From NCBI RefSeq assembly GCF_004054105.1, contig NZ_SBLC01000006.1:121384-185383 (forward strand): a DNA stretch of 64,000 nucleotides, written 5' to 3'. Below are positions 9,906-18,753 of this stretch, in pieces. Position 1 is the first letter of the stretch. The number at the start of each line of letters is the position of its first letter. The notes under the pieces were generated by a model. It ran no database searches. It was not told the origin of the DNA and saw nothing but the letters and a program-made list of their open reading frames with translations. The DNA is from Falsigemmobacter intermedius. GTDB taxonomy: Bacteria; Pseudomonadota; Alphaproteobacteria; Rhodobacterales; Rhodobacteraceae. The position numbers were made by a program, and so were the translations under genes.

Positions 9906-11009
9906 GTGAGCGTTGAAGAAGATCTGCGCCATATGGCGCATGCGCTGGCCATGGCGCGGCGGGGGCTGGGGCGGACCTGGCCGAACCCCGCCGTGGGCTG
10001 CGTCATCGTTAAAGACGGACGTGTTCTGGGGCGCGGCACCACGGCGCCGGGCGGTCGGCCTCATGCCGAACCCCAGGCTCTGGCCCAGGCGGGCGAGGCC
10101 GCCCGCGGCGCGACCGCCTATGTCACCCTCGAGCCCTGTGCCCATACCGGCAAAACCGGCCCCTGTGCAGAGGCCCTGGTGCGGGCGGGCGTGGCGCGGG
10201 TCGTCTCGGCCCTTCAGGACCCGGATCCTCGGGTGGCGGGGCGCGGACACGACATTCTGCGCCGCGCCGGGATTTCTGTGACGACCGGAGTGCTGGCCGC
10301 AGAGGCGGCGGCGCTGCAGGAAGGCTTTCTCTCGCGGATCACCCTTGGGCGGCCCATGCTTCGGCTGAAGCTGGCTCTGACGCTCGACGGGCGTATTGCC
10401 ACCGTAAGCGGTGAAAGCCGCTGGATCACCGGGCCTGAGGCGCGGGCGCGGGTGCATCTGATGCGGGCGGAACATGATGCGGTGATGATCGGCGCCGGAA
10501 CCGCCCGGGCGGATGATCCTGAACTGACCCTTCGCCTTGCGGGATATGACCACCGGCCGGTGCGGATTGTGGTGTCGGGGCGTCTCGATCTGCCGCGGGG
10601 CGGACAGATGGAGGCATCGATCCCTCAGGGGCGGTTCGTGCTGATCCACGGGCCGCAGGCCCCGCAGGAGGCGCGAGACCACTGGATGAACTCCGGCGCA
10701 GAACTGATTGAGATTAAAGAGCAATCAGATGGCGCCGTTTCACCCGCAGCGCTGATGCGCGCCCTGGGGGATCTGGGCCTGACGCGTGTCTTTTGCGAAG
10801 GCGGCGGGGCCTTTGCTGCCGGGCTTATACGGGCCGGTCTGGTGGACCGGCTCGAGGTATTCAGCGCCGGTCTTCTGATGGGCGCGGATGGCCGCGCGGG
10901 CCTGGGCGAACTCGGCCTGAGTGCTCTCGCGGATGCGCCGCGTTTTCACCTGAGCCGTTCGCAGCAGATCGGCGCAGACCTCTGGCAAAGCTGGAGCCGC
11001 AGCGCATGA
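9906..11009 (+). CDS. ribD: Riboflavin deaminase-reductase RibD
   Basis: 367 residues with a GTG start. Deaminase domain about 1-145: WPNPAVGCVIV, zinc ligands in HAEPQAL and EPCAHTGKTGPCAEAL. Reductase domain about 150-360: LKLALTLDGRIATVSGESRWITG, ARVHLMRAEHDAVMIGAGTARADDP, VFCEGGGAFAAGLI. It carries out two consecutive steps of riboflavin synthesis from the GTP cyclohydrolase II product. Stop overlaps the start of the thioesterase gene. No FMN riboswitch is seen upstream; other rib genes are not in the window. Confidence 0.96.
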   Translation: MSVEEDLRHMAHALAMARRGLGRTWPNPAVGCVIVKDGRVLGRGTTAPGGRPHAEPQALAQAGEAARGATAYVTLEPCAHTGKTGPCAEALVRAGVARVVSALQDPDPRVAGRGHDILRRAGISVTTGVLAAEAAALQEGFLSRITLGRPMLRLKLALTLDGRIATVSGESRWITGPEARARVHLMRAEHDAVMIGAGTARADDPELTLRLAGYDHRPVRIVVSGRLDLPRGGQMEASIPQGRFVLIHGPQAPQEARDHWMNSGAELIEIKEQSDGAVSPAALMRALGDLGLTRVFCEGGGAFAAGLIRAGLVDRLEVFSAGLLMGADGRAGLGELGLSALADAPRFHLSRSQQIGADLWQSWSRSA

Positions 11010-11446
11010 GCCGTCTGCCCCCCTCACGCCGGGCCGATTATCCGGTTTTTGAGGCGCTGGCGCTTCGCTGGGATGACAATGACATCTACGGCCATCTCAA
11101 CAATACCGTGCATTACCGGCTGACGGATACGGCGGTCAATCAATGGCTTTTGCGGGCAGGGCTGCTGGATCTGCACCATTCAGAGCATCTGAATATGGTG
11201 GTCGAGACCGGCTGTCGCTTTCACGCAGAGGCCGGATTTCCCGACCGCGTTACGGCAGGTCTGCGGGTGGATCACATCGGCGGCTCCTCCGTGCGCTGGC
11301 AGATCGGACTTTTCCGCAATGACGATGACAGTGCCTTTGCGGATCTGAGCTTCACCAATGTCCGCGCAGGGCGGATTTCCCGCCGCCCCGAGCCGCTGCC
11401 GGAGAGCCATCGTCTGGCCCTCTCCGCGCTGATGAAGAAGGGCTAA
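11006..11446 (+). CDS. Hotdog-fold acyl-CoA thioesterase
   Basis: 146 residues of the 4-hydroxybenzoyl-CoA thioesterase-like family. LRWDDNDIYGHLNNTVHYRLTD is the active-site helix region with the catalytic Asp and GH-NN pattern; RFHAEAGFPDRVTAGLRVDHIGGSSVRW forms the following strands. The ATG at 11006 overlaps the ribD stop, so it is probably translated from the ribD message. Substrate unknown; nothing in the sequence ties it to riboflavin beyond location. Confidence 0.85.
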   Translation: MSRLPPSRRADYPVFEALALRWDDNDIYGHLNNTVHYRLTDTAVNQWLLRAGLLDLHHSEHLNMVVETGCRFHAEAGFPDRVTAGLRVDHIGGSSVRWQIGLFRNDDDSAFADLSFTNVRAGRISRRPEPLPESHRLALSALMKKG

Positions 11447-11599
11447 GTCCCTGCGCGCGCTTCTTGTCATCGCCTAGCTCTGCGGCTAGGGTTTCGCACG
11501 CTTTCCGGCTGCAGTCCTGCTGTGGCGGAGTAAGATTTACGATCGGGCCTGCGGCCCGCCTCAGGCGGTGCCGCACAGCCCGCAGAAAGGACCGAACAG

Positions 11600-11926
11600 A
11601 TGTTCGCAACTCCCGCATTCGCTCAGGCCGCCGGTGGTGGTGCAGCCAGCGCCGTGACCAGCTTCCTGCCGCTGATCCTGATCTTCGGGATCATGTATTT
11701 CCTGCTGATCCGTCCGCAGCAGAAGAAGATGAAAGAGCACCGCGCTATGGTTGAAGCGCTGCGCAAAGGCGACAGCGTTCTGACCCAGGGCGGCATCATC
11801 GGCAAAGTGACCCGCGTCAAAGAAGACGGCGAGATCGAAGTCGAAATCGCAGAAGGCGTGAAAGTCCGCGTTCTCAAAGCGACCATCGCTCAGGTGATCA
11901 ACCGCACTGAGGCGGCTGCGGCCTGA
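11600..11926 (+). CDS. yajC: YajC preprotein translocase subunit
   Basis: 108 residues. One N-terminal membrane segment (about 15-37, FLPLILIFGIMYFLLIRPQQKK) followed by a cytoplasmic domain with the conserved GDSVLTQGGIIGKVTRV and EIAEGVKVRVLKATI. YajC associates with SecDF-SecYEG. The gene usually sits directly before secD-secF, but here a terminator and an unrelated permease gene follow. Start ATG 11600 with AGAAAGGA upstream. Confidence 0.95.
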   Translation: MFATPAFAQAAGGGAASAVTSFLPLILIFGIMYFLLIRPQQKKMKEHRAMVEALRKGDSVLTQGGIIGKVTRVKEDGEIEVEIAEGVKVRVLKATIAQVINRTEAAAA

Positions 11927-11950
11927 TCCGCCTGGCGCGTGAACTCTCCG

Positions 11951-11980
11951 GCGCAGCGGTCACAGCCGCTGCGCTTTTTT
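11951..11980 (+). terminator. Rho-independent terminator after yajC
   Basis: GCGCAGCGG and CCGCTGCGC form a perfect 9-bp stem with a 6-base loop, followed by six T. It closes the yajC transcript. Confidence 0.9.
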
Positions 11981-12059
11981 ATATCCCCGTCCGGCCGCTC
12001 TTGCATTTCCGCCGCACCCGCTTCATCGATTTGAGCGACAGCGGCGACGGGACGGGTCC

Positions 12060-12827
12060 ATGTTTGATATTTTCCTTTCTGATCTGGCGCTTGCCGCTGA
12101 GACGCCGGGTCTGTCCTGGCTGATTGCGGCGGCCTTTATGGCCGGGCTGACGCGGGGCTTTGCGGGCTTCGGCTCGGGCCTTGTTTTTATGCCTTTCGCG
12201 GGAGCCGTGCTGCCCCCTGCTCAGGCGGTGGCAGTGGTGGTGGTCATGGATCTGATCGGCTCGCTCGCCAATATTCCGGGGGCTGTGCGGCTTGCACGCT
12301 GGCAGGATCTGAAATGGCTGGGAATCGCGCTGATCCCCGGAGTGCTGGCCGGGCTGTGGCTGTTGTTCTGGATCGAGCCGCTGGTCTTTCGCTGGGGCGT
12401 GAGCCTTCTGGCTCTGAGCACCGTTGCGGCCCTCATCTGCGGCTGGCAGTGGCGCGGGCGGCGGGGCATTCCCGAGACCATGGGCGTGGGCTTTCTGGCC
12501 GGTATCTTTGGCGGGGCGACCGCACTGCCGGGGCCGCCGGTGATCCTGTTTTATCTCTCCAGCCAGCTTCCGGTTCAGGTGATGCGGGCTACGATGACGA
12601 TTTTCATGGTCAGCGTGGATCTGCTGCTGGGCATTTCGCTTGGCCTCACGGGGCAGATCGGGTCAGGGCTTGTGGCCCTTGCAGTCATCCTGCTCGTCCC
12701 CTTCGGGCTTGGGAATGCGATTGGCTCATTTTTGTTCCGGCCCGAACGCGTTAAGATCTATAAAGTGGGATCGTGGCTTGTGATCGGAGCGTCAGCGCTT
12801 TATGGGCTGCCAATCTGGCAGGGCTGA
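12060..12827 (+). CDS. TauE/SafE-family (TSUP) permease
   Basis: 255 residues, about eight hydrophobic helices, with internal similarity between halves (GLTRGFAGFGSGLVFMPF near the start and GFLAGIFGGATALPGPPVILF in the second half), the pattern of TSUP anion exporters (sulfite, sulfoacetate and related). Substrate cannot be told. It stands alone between the yajC terminator and the Mth938-like/ccm genes. Start ATG 12060; no strong ribosome site. Confidence 0.85.
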   Translation: MFDIFLSDLALAAETPGLSWLIAAAFMAGLTRGFAGFGSGLVFMPFAGAVLPPAQAVAVVVVMDLIGSLANIPGAVRLARWQDLKWLGIALIPGVLAGLWLLFWIEPLVFRWGVSLLALSTVAALICGWQWRGRRGIPETMGVGFLAGIFGGATALPGPPVILFYLSSQLPVQVMRATMTIFMVSVDLLLGISLGLTGQIGSGLVALAVILLVPFGLGNAIGSFLFRPERVKIYKVGSWLVIGASALYGLPIWQG

Positions 12828-12896
12828 GGCGATCTGCGGCTGTGCAGGCGTCACCGGAGCCGATTGGATGCTGTGGTTTACTGAAAAGGCGGGCGG

Positions 12897-13250
12897 ATGA
12901 AACTCACGGAAGTGCAGTTCGGGGCGCTGAAACCCATCGACGGCTATGGTCCGGGCTTCTTCCGCGTCGGCGGTGAGGTATTTCAGGGCGCGGTTCTCGT
13001 CACCCCGGAGGGCACGAAGCCCTGGAGCGGCAGCGCCGATCCGGCAGAGCTTCTGGCGCTGCACGGCAGCGTCGATGTGATTTTCTACGGTGCCGGCGCC
13101 GATGTGGCCCATCCCCCCAAAGCCCTGCGTGAAGCCCTTGAGGCTGCAGGTATCGGTCTTGAGCCGATGAGCACCTCTGCGGCGGCGCGGGCTTATAACG
13201 TCTGCCTCTCGGAAGGCCGCCGGATCGCGGCTGCGCTTTTGCCGGTCTGA
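12897..13250 (+). CDS. Mth938-like domain protein (DUF498)
   Basis: 117 residues. The motif GYGPGFFRVGGEVFQGAVLVTPEGTKPW and the ending RAYNVCLSEGRRIAAALLPV match the small Mth938-like family (cf. NDUFAF3), whose bacterial members have no firm function. Located 7 bases before ccmA; related Rhodobacter species carry a small gene of this kind before helA(ccmA), so this is conserved context. Confidence 0.85.
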   Translation: MKLTEVQFGALKPIDGYGPGFFRVGGEVFQGAVLVTPEGTKPWSGSADPAELLALHGSVDVIFYGAGADVAHPPKALREALEAAGIGLEPMSTSAAARAYNVCLSEGRRIAAALLPV

Positions 13251-13257
13251 GGCGCGG

Positions 13258-13890
13258 ATGCTCAGCCTTCGCAATTTCACGGTGGCCCGCGGCGGCATTG
13301 CGGTGCTCGAAGGCGTCAGCCTGACGCTGGGCGCCGGAGAGGCGCTTGTGCTGCGCGGACCGAACGGTCTTGGCAAAACCACGCTTCTGCGCACCATCGC
13401 CGGATTGCAGCCCGCCATGGCCGGAGAGATCGACGCCGATCCCGAGACCCTGGCCTATGCAAGCCATGCAGACGGGGTGAAGCCCACGCTGAGCGTGCTG
13501 GAGAACCTGCGGTTCTGGGCCTCTGTTTTCGGGCAGGGAGAGGAGGCGATCGCGGCAGCGCTCAGCGCGATGGATCTCGAAAAGCTCACCGATCGGCCGG
13601 CGCAGAACCTGTCTGCGGGGCAAAAGCGCCGCCTGGGTCTGGCGCGGCTTGCGGTGACGGGGCGGGCGGTCTGGCTGCTGGATGAGCCCACGGTTTCGCT
13701 CGACGCGGCGTCAGTGGGGCTTTTTGCCGCAATGGTAAAGCGTCACCTCGCCAGCGGCGGTGCGGCTGTGTTAGCGACACATATCGACCTGGGGCTTGAG
13801 ACAGCGACAGTGCTGGATCTTAGCCCCTTTCGGGCCCGTCCACCCTCTGAGGGTGGCATGGGCGGCGCTTTCGACGAGGCTTTTCTGTGA
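13258..13890 (+). CDS. ccmA: CcmA heme-exporter ATPase
   Basis: 210 residues, ABC ATPase. Walker A GPNGLGKTT (about 35-43), signature LSAGQKRRLGLARL, Walker B VWLLDEPTVSLD, and a switch histidine in LATHID. With CcmB (and CcmC/D) it forms the ABC complex that releases holo-CcmE for cytochrome c maturation (System I). First gene of ccmABCDG (helABCDX in Rhodobacter). Confidence 0.96.
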   Translation: MLSLRNFTVARGGIAVLEGVSLTLGAGEALVLRGPNGLGKTTLLRTIAGLQPAMAGEIDADPETLAYASHADGVKPTLSVLENLRFWASVFGQGEEAIAAALSAMDLEKLTDRPAQNLSAGQKRRLGLARLAVTGRAVWLLDEPTVSLDAASVGLFAAMVKRHLASGGAAVLATHIDLGLETATVLDLSPFRARPPSEGGMGGAFDEAFL

Positions 13891-13933
13891 TCCTGTGCCG
13901 GTTCAAACCTGATCTTTCTTTACGGGAGCGCTC

Positions 13934-14590
13934 ATGCTCGCATTGCTGATCCGTGATCTTCGCATCTCGGTTCGCGCGGGTGGTGGCTTTGGCCTCGGTC
14001 TCGGCTTTTTTCTGATTATCTGTGTACTTGTGCCGCTGGGTGTGGGTCCGGACCGTGAGGTTCTGGGTCCGGCCGCTCCGGGAATTCTGTGGGTTGGCGC
14101 TCTGCTCGCCTGTCTGCTGTCGCTCGACCGTATTTTCGCGCTGGACTATGAAGACGGCTCGCTGGACCTGCTGGCCACGGCGCCGCTGCCACTGGAGGCG
14201 GTGGTCTTCATCAAGGCGCTGGTGCACTGGCTCACCACGGGGCTGCCGCTGGTGCTGATCTCGCCGCTTCTTGGCATTCTGCTGCATCTGCCCGATGCGG
14301 CCCAGGGCTGGCTGATGCTGTCTTTGCTGTTGGGCACGCCGGCTTTGTCGGTGCTGGGGGCCTTTGGCGCCTCGCTGACGGTGGGGCTGCGACGCGGAGG
14401 GCTGTTGCTCTCGCTGCTGGTTCTGCCACTTTACATGCCGACACTTATCTTCGGTGCCGAGGTGATCCGCCGCGGTGCTCTGGGGATGGATGTTTCGACA
14501 CCGCTGGCGCTGCTGGCAGGGATTTCACTGGGTTCGGTGGCACTTTTGCCTTTCGCCGCCGCTGCCGCTTTGCGCATCAACCTGCGCTGA
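13934..14590 (+). CDS. ccmB: CcmB heme-exporter membrane subunit
   Basis: 218 residues with about six hydrophobic helices. LIRDLRISVRAGGGFGLGLGFF at the start, FALDYEDGSLDLLATAPLPLEAVVFIKALVHWLTTGLPLV in the middle and VLGAFGASLTVGLRRGGLLLSLLVLPLYMPTLIFG near the C-terminus are family blocks (quoted as separate short stretches of the same order). Partner of CcmA. Confidence 0.6.
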   Translation: MLALLIRDLRISVRAGGGFGLGLGFFLIICVLVPLGVGPDREVLGPAAPGILWVGALLACLLSLDRIFALDYEDGSLDLLATAPLPLEAVVFIKALVHWLTTGLPLVLISPLLGILLHLPDAAQGWLMLSLLLGTPALSVLGAFGASLTVGLRRGGLLLSLLVLPLYMPTLIFGAEVIRRGALGMDVSTPLALLAGISLGSVALLPFAAAAALRINLR

Positions 14591-14643
14591 GGGGTGGAGG
14601 GCAACCCATAAGACGCCGCGGCCTGCGGCGGGAAGGAGGGGGA

Positions 14644-15372
14644 ATGTCACTTTGGGATTACGCGAACCCCCGGAAGTTTATGGAGACTTCCGCGAAGGTT
14701 CTGCCGCTGATCTGGGCGCTCGCGGGCATAAGTCTGACTGTGGGTCTGATCTGGGGCTTTTTCTTTACCCCCGACGACTACAAACAGGGCTCGACGGTCC
14801 GGATCATCTATCTGCATGTGCCCGCCGCGATGATGGCAATCAATGCCTGGGTGATGATGCTGGTCGCCTCGCTGATCTGGCTGATCCGGCGGCACCATGT
14901 TTCGGCCCTGGCCGCGCGGGCGGCTGCGCCTGCTGGGATGGTTTTCACGCTGATCGCTCTGGCGACCGGGGCTTTCTGGGGCCAGCCGATGTGGGGCACC
15001 TGGTGGGAATGGGACCCGCGGCTGACGGCTTTTCTGATCCTGTTTCTGTTCTACATAGGCTATATCGCCTTCTGGCAGGCCATTGAGGACCCGGACACCG
15101 CCGCAGATCTGACGGGCATTTTGTGCCTTGTCGGCTCAGTCTTTGCGGTTCTGTCGCGCTATGCGGTGAATTTCTGGAACCAGGGTCTGCACCAGGGCGC
15201 GTCGCTCAGCCTTGATAAGAAAGAAAACGTCTCGGATGTGTTCTGGTATCCGCTGCTGGTCTGCATCGCCGGTTTTGTGCTGCTCTTTGTGGCCCTGGTG
15301 CTCACGCGGACGCGCACTGAGATCCGTATGCGGCGCATCCGCGCCCTCGAAGCACGGGAGCGTCTGGTATGA
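14644..15372 (+). CDS. ccmC: CcmC heme-handling protein
   Basis: 242 residues, six membrane helices. Contains the tryptophan-rich periplasmic WWD motif (WGTWWEWDPRLT) and conserved heme-ligand histidines in YLHVPAA and in the NFWNQGLHQGASL loop. CcmC loads heme onto CcmE. Starts 53 bases after ccmB with GGAAGGAGGGGG upstream; its stop overlaps the ccmD start (ATGATG). Confidence 0.96.
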   Translation: MSLWDYANPRKFMETSAKVLPLIWALAGISLTVGLIWGFFFTPDDYKQGSTVRIIYLHVPAAMMAINAWVMMLVASLIWLIRRHHVSALAARAAAPAGMVFTLIALATGAFWGQPMWGTWWEWDPRLTAFLILFLFYIGYIAFWQAIEDPDTAADLTGILCLVGSVFAVLSRYAVNFWNQGLHQGASLSLDKKENVSDVFWYPLLVCIAGFVLLFVALVLTRTRTEIRMRRIRALEARERLV

Positions 15373-15530
15373 TGCCTGATCTTGGCAAATACGCCTTCGC
15401 CGTTCTGGCCTCTTATGGCTCGGGTCTCGGACTTCTGATCGCCCTGGTGGTTGCAACCGTGCTGCGTGGCCGTAAAGTGCGCCAGCGCCTTGAGGCGATT
15501 GAGAAACGACAGGGACGAACCAATGGCTAA
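15369..15530 (+). CDS. ccmD: CcmD small membrane subunit
   Basis: 53 residues: MMPDLGKYAFAVLASYGSGL, one membrane helix (about 18-32), then a basic tail RGRKVRQRLEAIEKRQGR. This is the expected size and topology of CcmD, which stabilises the CcmABC-CcmE complex. It overlaps ccmC by 4 bases and ccmG by 8, so all are coupled. Confidence 0.92.
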   Translation: MMPDLGKYAFAVLASYGSGLGLLIALVVATVLRGRKVRQRLEAIEKRQGRTNG

Positions 15531-16068
15531 GAAGTGGCTGATGTTTCTGCCGCCCGCTGTTTTTGGCGTGCTGGTGGGGGTTTTCGCAGCCGGAATGTAC
15601 CGCGAGAACCCGGATGCGCTGCCTTCGGCGCTGATCGGCCGCGAAGTGCCGGGGTTTGAACTGGCGCAGATGGAAGGGGCACCGCTGCTGACGCCGGAGG
15701 CTCTGCGTGAGCCGGGGCTGAAGCTCGTGAACTTCTGGGCGAGCTGGTGCGCGCCTTGCCGGGTGGAGCATCCTTTCCTCATCGAGATGGCGAATGAGGG
15801 GATCAAAATTCACGGTGTGAATTACAAAGATCAGCCTCATCAGGCGCAGAGCTTCCTGAAAGAGCTTGGCAGCCCCTATACCACCATGGGCGCGGATGCG
15901 GCGGGCCGTATGGCGATCAACTGGGGCGTCTATGGCGTTCCGGAGACCTATCTGATCGACGGCGAGGGCCGCATCCTTCTGCGTCACGCCGGACCCATCA
16001 CGCGCCAGGAATATGAGCGCGTGGTGCGTCCTGCGATCGATAAGGCGCTTGGTAAAAACGGCAGTTGA
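15523..16068 (+). CDS. ccmG: CcmG/DsbE thiol-disulfide oxidoreductase
   Basis: 181 residues. N-terminal membrane anchor (about 5-22), periplasmic thioredoxin fold with the CxxC active site in NFWASWCAPCRVEHPFL, GVNYKD and GVYGVPETYLIDGEG with the cis-proline. Reduces apocytochrome c (HelX in R. capsulatus). Start ATG 15523 inside the end of ccmD. ccmE, ccmF and ccmH are not in the window. Confidence 0.95.
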   Translation: MAKKWLMFLPPAVFGVLVGVFAAGMYRENPDALPSALIGREVPGFELAQMEGAPLLTPEALREPGLKLVNFWASWCAPCRVEHPFLIEMANEGIKIHGVNYKDQPHQAQSFLKELGSPYTTMGADAAGRMAINWGVYGVPETYLIDGEGRILLRHAGPITRQEYERVVRPAIDKALGKNGS

Positions 16069-16171
16069 GGCTGAGGCTTCGGCGGAGCGGCAAAACTTTT
16101 TCAACCCGGTGGAGCGCGACCCGTTCAGCCGGGTTATATCTTTCGGGATCACAGCAGGGCGGATGGCGGCG

Positions 16172-17110
16172 ATGAGCGGATTACTGGCGCTTCTTGATGA
16201 TGTGGCGGCGATTGCCAAAGTGGCAGCGGCCTCCGTGGACGATATTGCGGCAGCGGCCGGTAAGGCGGGCAGCAAGGCTGCGGGGATCATCATCGACGAT
16301 GCGGCGGTAACTCCGAAATATGTCGCAGGCATTCCGGCGGCGCGGGAACTGCCGATGATCTGGCGCATCGCTCTGGGATCGATCCGCAATAAGCTGGTCT
16401 TCCTGCTGCCTGCGCTGATGCTGCTGAATTACTTTTTTCCCATCGCGATTACGGTGCTTTTGCTGATGGGCGGTGCCTATCTCTGCTTTGAAGGGGCAGA
16501 GAAGGTCGTTCACTGGGTGATGCCGCATCAGACCGATGCCGCCGCCGCCCATGAGGCCAAAGATCCGGAACGCCTTGAAGAAGAGCGTGTCGCCGGGGCG
16601 ATTAAAACCGATTTCATCCTCTCGGCTGAGATCATGACCATCTCACTGGCGCAGATCCCGGAATTCCCGGTCTGGATGGAAATCATTGCGCTTGCGGTCG
16701 TGGCCTTAGCGGTGACGGCGGTGGTTTACGGTGCAGTGGCGCTGATCGTGAAGATGGATGATGCCGGCGTCTATATCGCGGCCCACGGGCGGCTGGCTGC
16801 AACCCGCAGCTTCGGGCGGATGCTGGTGAAGGGGATGCCGGTTGTGATGACCGCGCTGTCGATCATCGGCACGTTTGCGATGCTCTGGGTGGGGGGCTCG
16901 ATCATTACGCACAGCCTGCACCAACTCGGCTGGCATCTGCCCTATGAGGCGATCGAGAGCTTTGCCGCCGGCTATTCGGCCCCGGGCAGCTTTCTGCGCT
17001 GGCTCATCGTGGCAGCGCTGGACGGGGTGATTGGTCTGGTGCTCGGTCTGCTCCTTATACCTGTGGTTGAAAAGCTTCTGAAGCCGCTCTTTGGCAGCAA
17101 GGCGCATTAA
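16172..17110 (+). CDS. DUF808 (YedI-like) membrane protein
   Basis: 312 residues. Starts MSGLLALLDDVAAIAKVAAA, the DUF808 hallmark, with IIIDDAAVTPKYV shortly after and several membrane helices (about 75-105, 155-185, 215-250, 265-300). Function of the family is not known. The start at 16172 fits the family; an in-frame ATG at 16163 is also possible. Single gene between ccmG and the dipeptidase. Confidence 0.88.
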   Translation: MSGLLALLDDVAAIAKVAAASVDDIAAAAGKAGSKAAGIIIDDAAVTPKYVAGIPAARELPMIWRIALGSIRNKLVFLLPALMLLNYFFPIAITVLLLMGGAYLCFEGAEKVVHWVMPHQTDAAAAHEAKDPERLEEERVAGAIKTDFILSAEIMTISLAQIPEFPVWMEIIALAVVALAVTAVVYGAVALIVKMDDAGVYIAAHGRLAATRSFGRMLVKGMPVVMTALSIIGTFAMLWVGGSIITHSLHQLGWHLPYEAIESFAAGYSAPGSFLRWLIVAALDGVIGLVLGLLLIPVVEKLLKPLFGSKAH

Positions 17111-17184
17111 AGCCGTCGTTTCGCCCTTGAAGCCCGCCCGTCATCCCGACAGACTGCCCGCGACTGAGAGTGGGAGCTTCTTGA

Positions 17185-18246
17185 ATGGTCTGGAACGTTT
17201 TTGATGGCCACAATGATCTGCTGCTGCGTCTGGCCCAGGCACCGGGGCGGCGCGCTGAGATCTGGCTGACCGGAGAGGGCCGCGGGCATCTGGATCTTCC
17301 GCGGATGATTGAAGGTGGCTTCGTCGCCGGTTTCTTTGCGATCTATATCCCCTCGCCGGTGCCTCATGACTCGCCGGATTTTGATGCCGTTATGGCCAAC
17401 CCGCCCTATAGCCTGCCGCTGCCGGATCTGATCGGCGCCCAGGCGGCGCAGCCGCTGGCGCTTTCCATGGCGGGGCATCTTCTGTGGATGGAGCGGGCCT
17501 CTGAGGGCCGTTTCAAGGTGGTGCGCAGCCGGACAGAGTTGAAAGACTGCTTGGCCTCGGGTGTCATCGCCGGGATCATGCACATGGAAGGGGCTGAGGC
17601 GATTGATGAAAGCCTCGATGCGCTGCACTGCTTCCACGCGCTTGGCCTGCGCAGCCTGGGTCCGGTCTGGTCGCGACCGACGATCTTTGGCCATGGCGTG
17701 CCCTTTGCTTACCCCGGCAATCCTGACACCGGGCCGGGCCTGACCGATGCCGGAAAGCGCCTTGTCAAAGAGTGCAATAGCCTTGGGATTATGATCGATC
17801 TGAGCCATCTTAACGAGAAGGGCTTTGATGATGTGGCCCGGCTCTCGGATGCGCCGCTGGTGGCAACCCATTCCAACGCCTGGGCCGTTACGCAATCGAC
17901 ACGCAACCTGACCGACCGGCAGCTCGCGGTGATCCGCGAGAGCAGAGGCATGGTCGGTCTGAACTTCGCCACCGTCTTCCTGCGCGAGGACGGGCTGCAG
18001 GGCGGGGACATCAGTCTTGATGTCATGCTGCGCCATCTCGACCATCTGATCACCCATCTCGGCGAAGATCATGTGGGGCTGGGCTCAGACTTTGACGGTG
18101 CGGGGATTCCGGACCCGATCAAGGACGTGGCGGGTCTGCCGCGGCTGACTGGGGCGATGGAGAAGCACGGCTATAACGCAGCGCTGATGAAAAAGCTGAC
18201 CTGCGACAACTGGGTGTCGCTGCTCGACCGCACCTGGAAAGACTGA
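17185..18246 (+). CDS. Membrane dipeptidase family (peptidase M19)
   Basis: 353 residues. Metal site HNDLL (family HxD) near residue 11, GIMHMEGAEAI with the bridging glutamate, IDLSHLNEKG and ATHSNA with the zinc histidines, and LGSDFDGAGIP with the aspartate. Cleaves dipeptides, possibly with D-residues; the natural substrate is unknown. No signal peptide, so probably cytoplasmic, as in many bacterial members. Confidence 0.93.
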   Translation: MVWNVFDGHNDLLLRLAQAPGRRAEIWLTGEGRGHLDLPRMIEGGFVAGFFAIYIPSPVPHDSPDFDAVMANPPYSLPLPDLIGAQAAQPLALSMAGHLLWMERASEGRFKVVRSRTELKDCLASGVIAGIMHMEGAEAIDESLDALHCFHALGLRSLGPVWSRPTIFGHGVPFAYPGNPDTGPGLTDAGKRLVKECNSLGIMIDLSHLNEKGFDDVARLSDAPLVATHSNAWAVTQSTRNLTDRQLAVIRESRGMVGLNFATVFLREDGLQGGDISLDVMLRHLDHLITHLGEDHVGLGSDFDGAGIPDPIKDVAGLPRLTGAMEKHGYNAALMKKLTCDNWVSLLDRTWKD

Positions 18247-18276
18247 CCCAAAGTGGCCGTCCCCTCGGGGGCGGCG

Positions 18277-18663
18277 TCAGGCCATCCTGTGCAGCAGGAT
18301 GATGACCCCGAAAATGGCGCCCGCCAGGGCGATGGCCAACAGCATCGCCAGCAGCAGTCCGCTCGCGCCAAGACCGAGGATCCACAGGAGGAGAGAGACC
18401 TCTTCTCCGCCGAAGAGCCGGGTCATAAAGATCCAGCTGGTGATCACGAGGCCGGGCAGAAACAGCAAAATGGCCGCCCCGCGCAAAAAAGCCGTGAGAG
18501 CGTCTGAAAACCGTCCAACGGCCAGAACGGCGCGGTGTTCCCTCAGCTCACGCGGGAAAATCGGCACACCAAGGCGCAGTTTCAGCAGCGTCTGTCCGGC
18601 AAGGCTGCGCAACCCCTGAAACGGACCTGTTTTCTGCGGCCCCAGCAGACGCTGCGCCGTCAT
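18277..18663 (-). CDS. Small two-helix membrane protein, unknown
   Basis: About 128 residues from ATG 18663 (MTAQRLLGPQKTG); ATGs at 18702 and 18723 are alternatives and none has a strong ribosome site. Basic N-terminal half (LAGQTLLKLRLGVPIFPREL) and two hydrophobic helices near the C-terminus (ILLFLPGLVITSWIFM and LLLAMLLAIALAGAIFGVII). I do not recognise a family. It precedes nothing on its strand and converges with the dipeptidase gene. Confidence 0.5.
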   Translation of the reverse strand: MTAQRLLGPQKTGPFQGLRSLAGQTLLKLRLGVPIFPRELREHRAVLAVGRFSDALTAFLRGAAILLFLPGLVITSWIFMTRLFGGEEVSLLLWILGLGASGLLLAMLLAIALAGAIFGVIILLHRMA

Positions 18664-18753
18664 GGCCCTACCCCGGGAAATGCTGTGTTTTTTTCGGGTC
18701 ATCTCAGGGTCATATCGCAGCAAAAAGGGCAGGGCGTCCGTCTGTGGCGGGCG

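Noticed and set aside
15136..16389. 417-codon open frame on the minus strand
   Set aside because: Antisense to ccmC-ccmD-ccmG and the DUF808 gene; Arg/His/Gln-rich shadow composition.
18244..18277. Terminator after the dipeptidase gene
   Set aside because: The hairpin is imperfect and has no T run on either strand.
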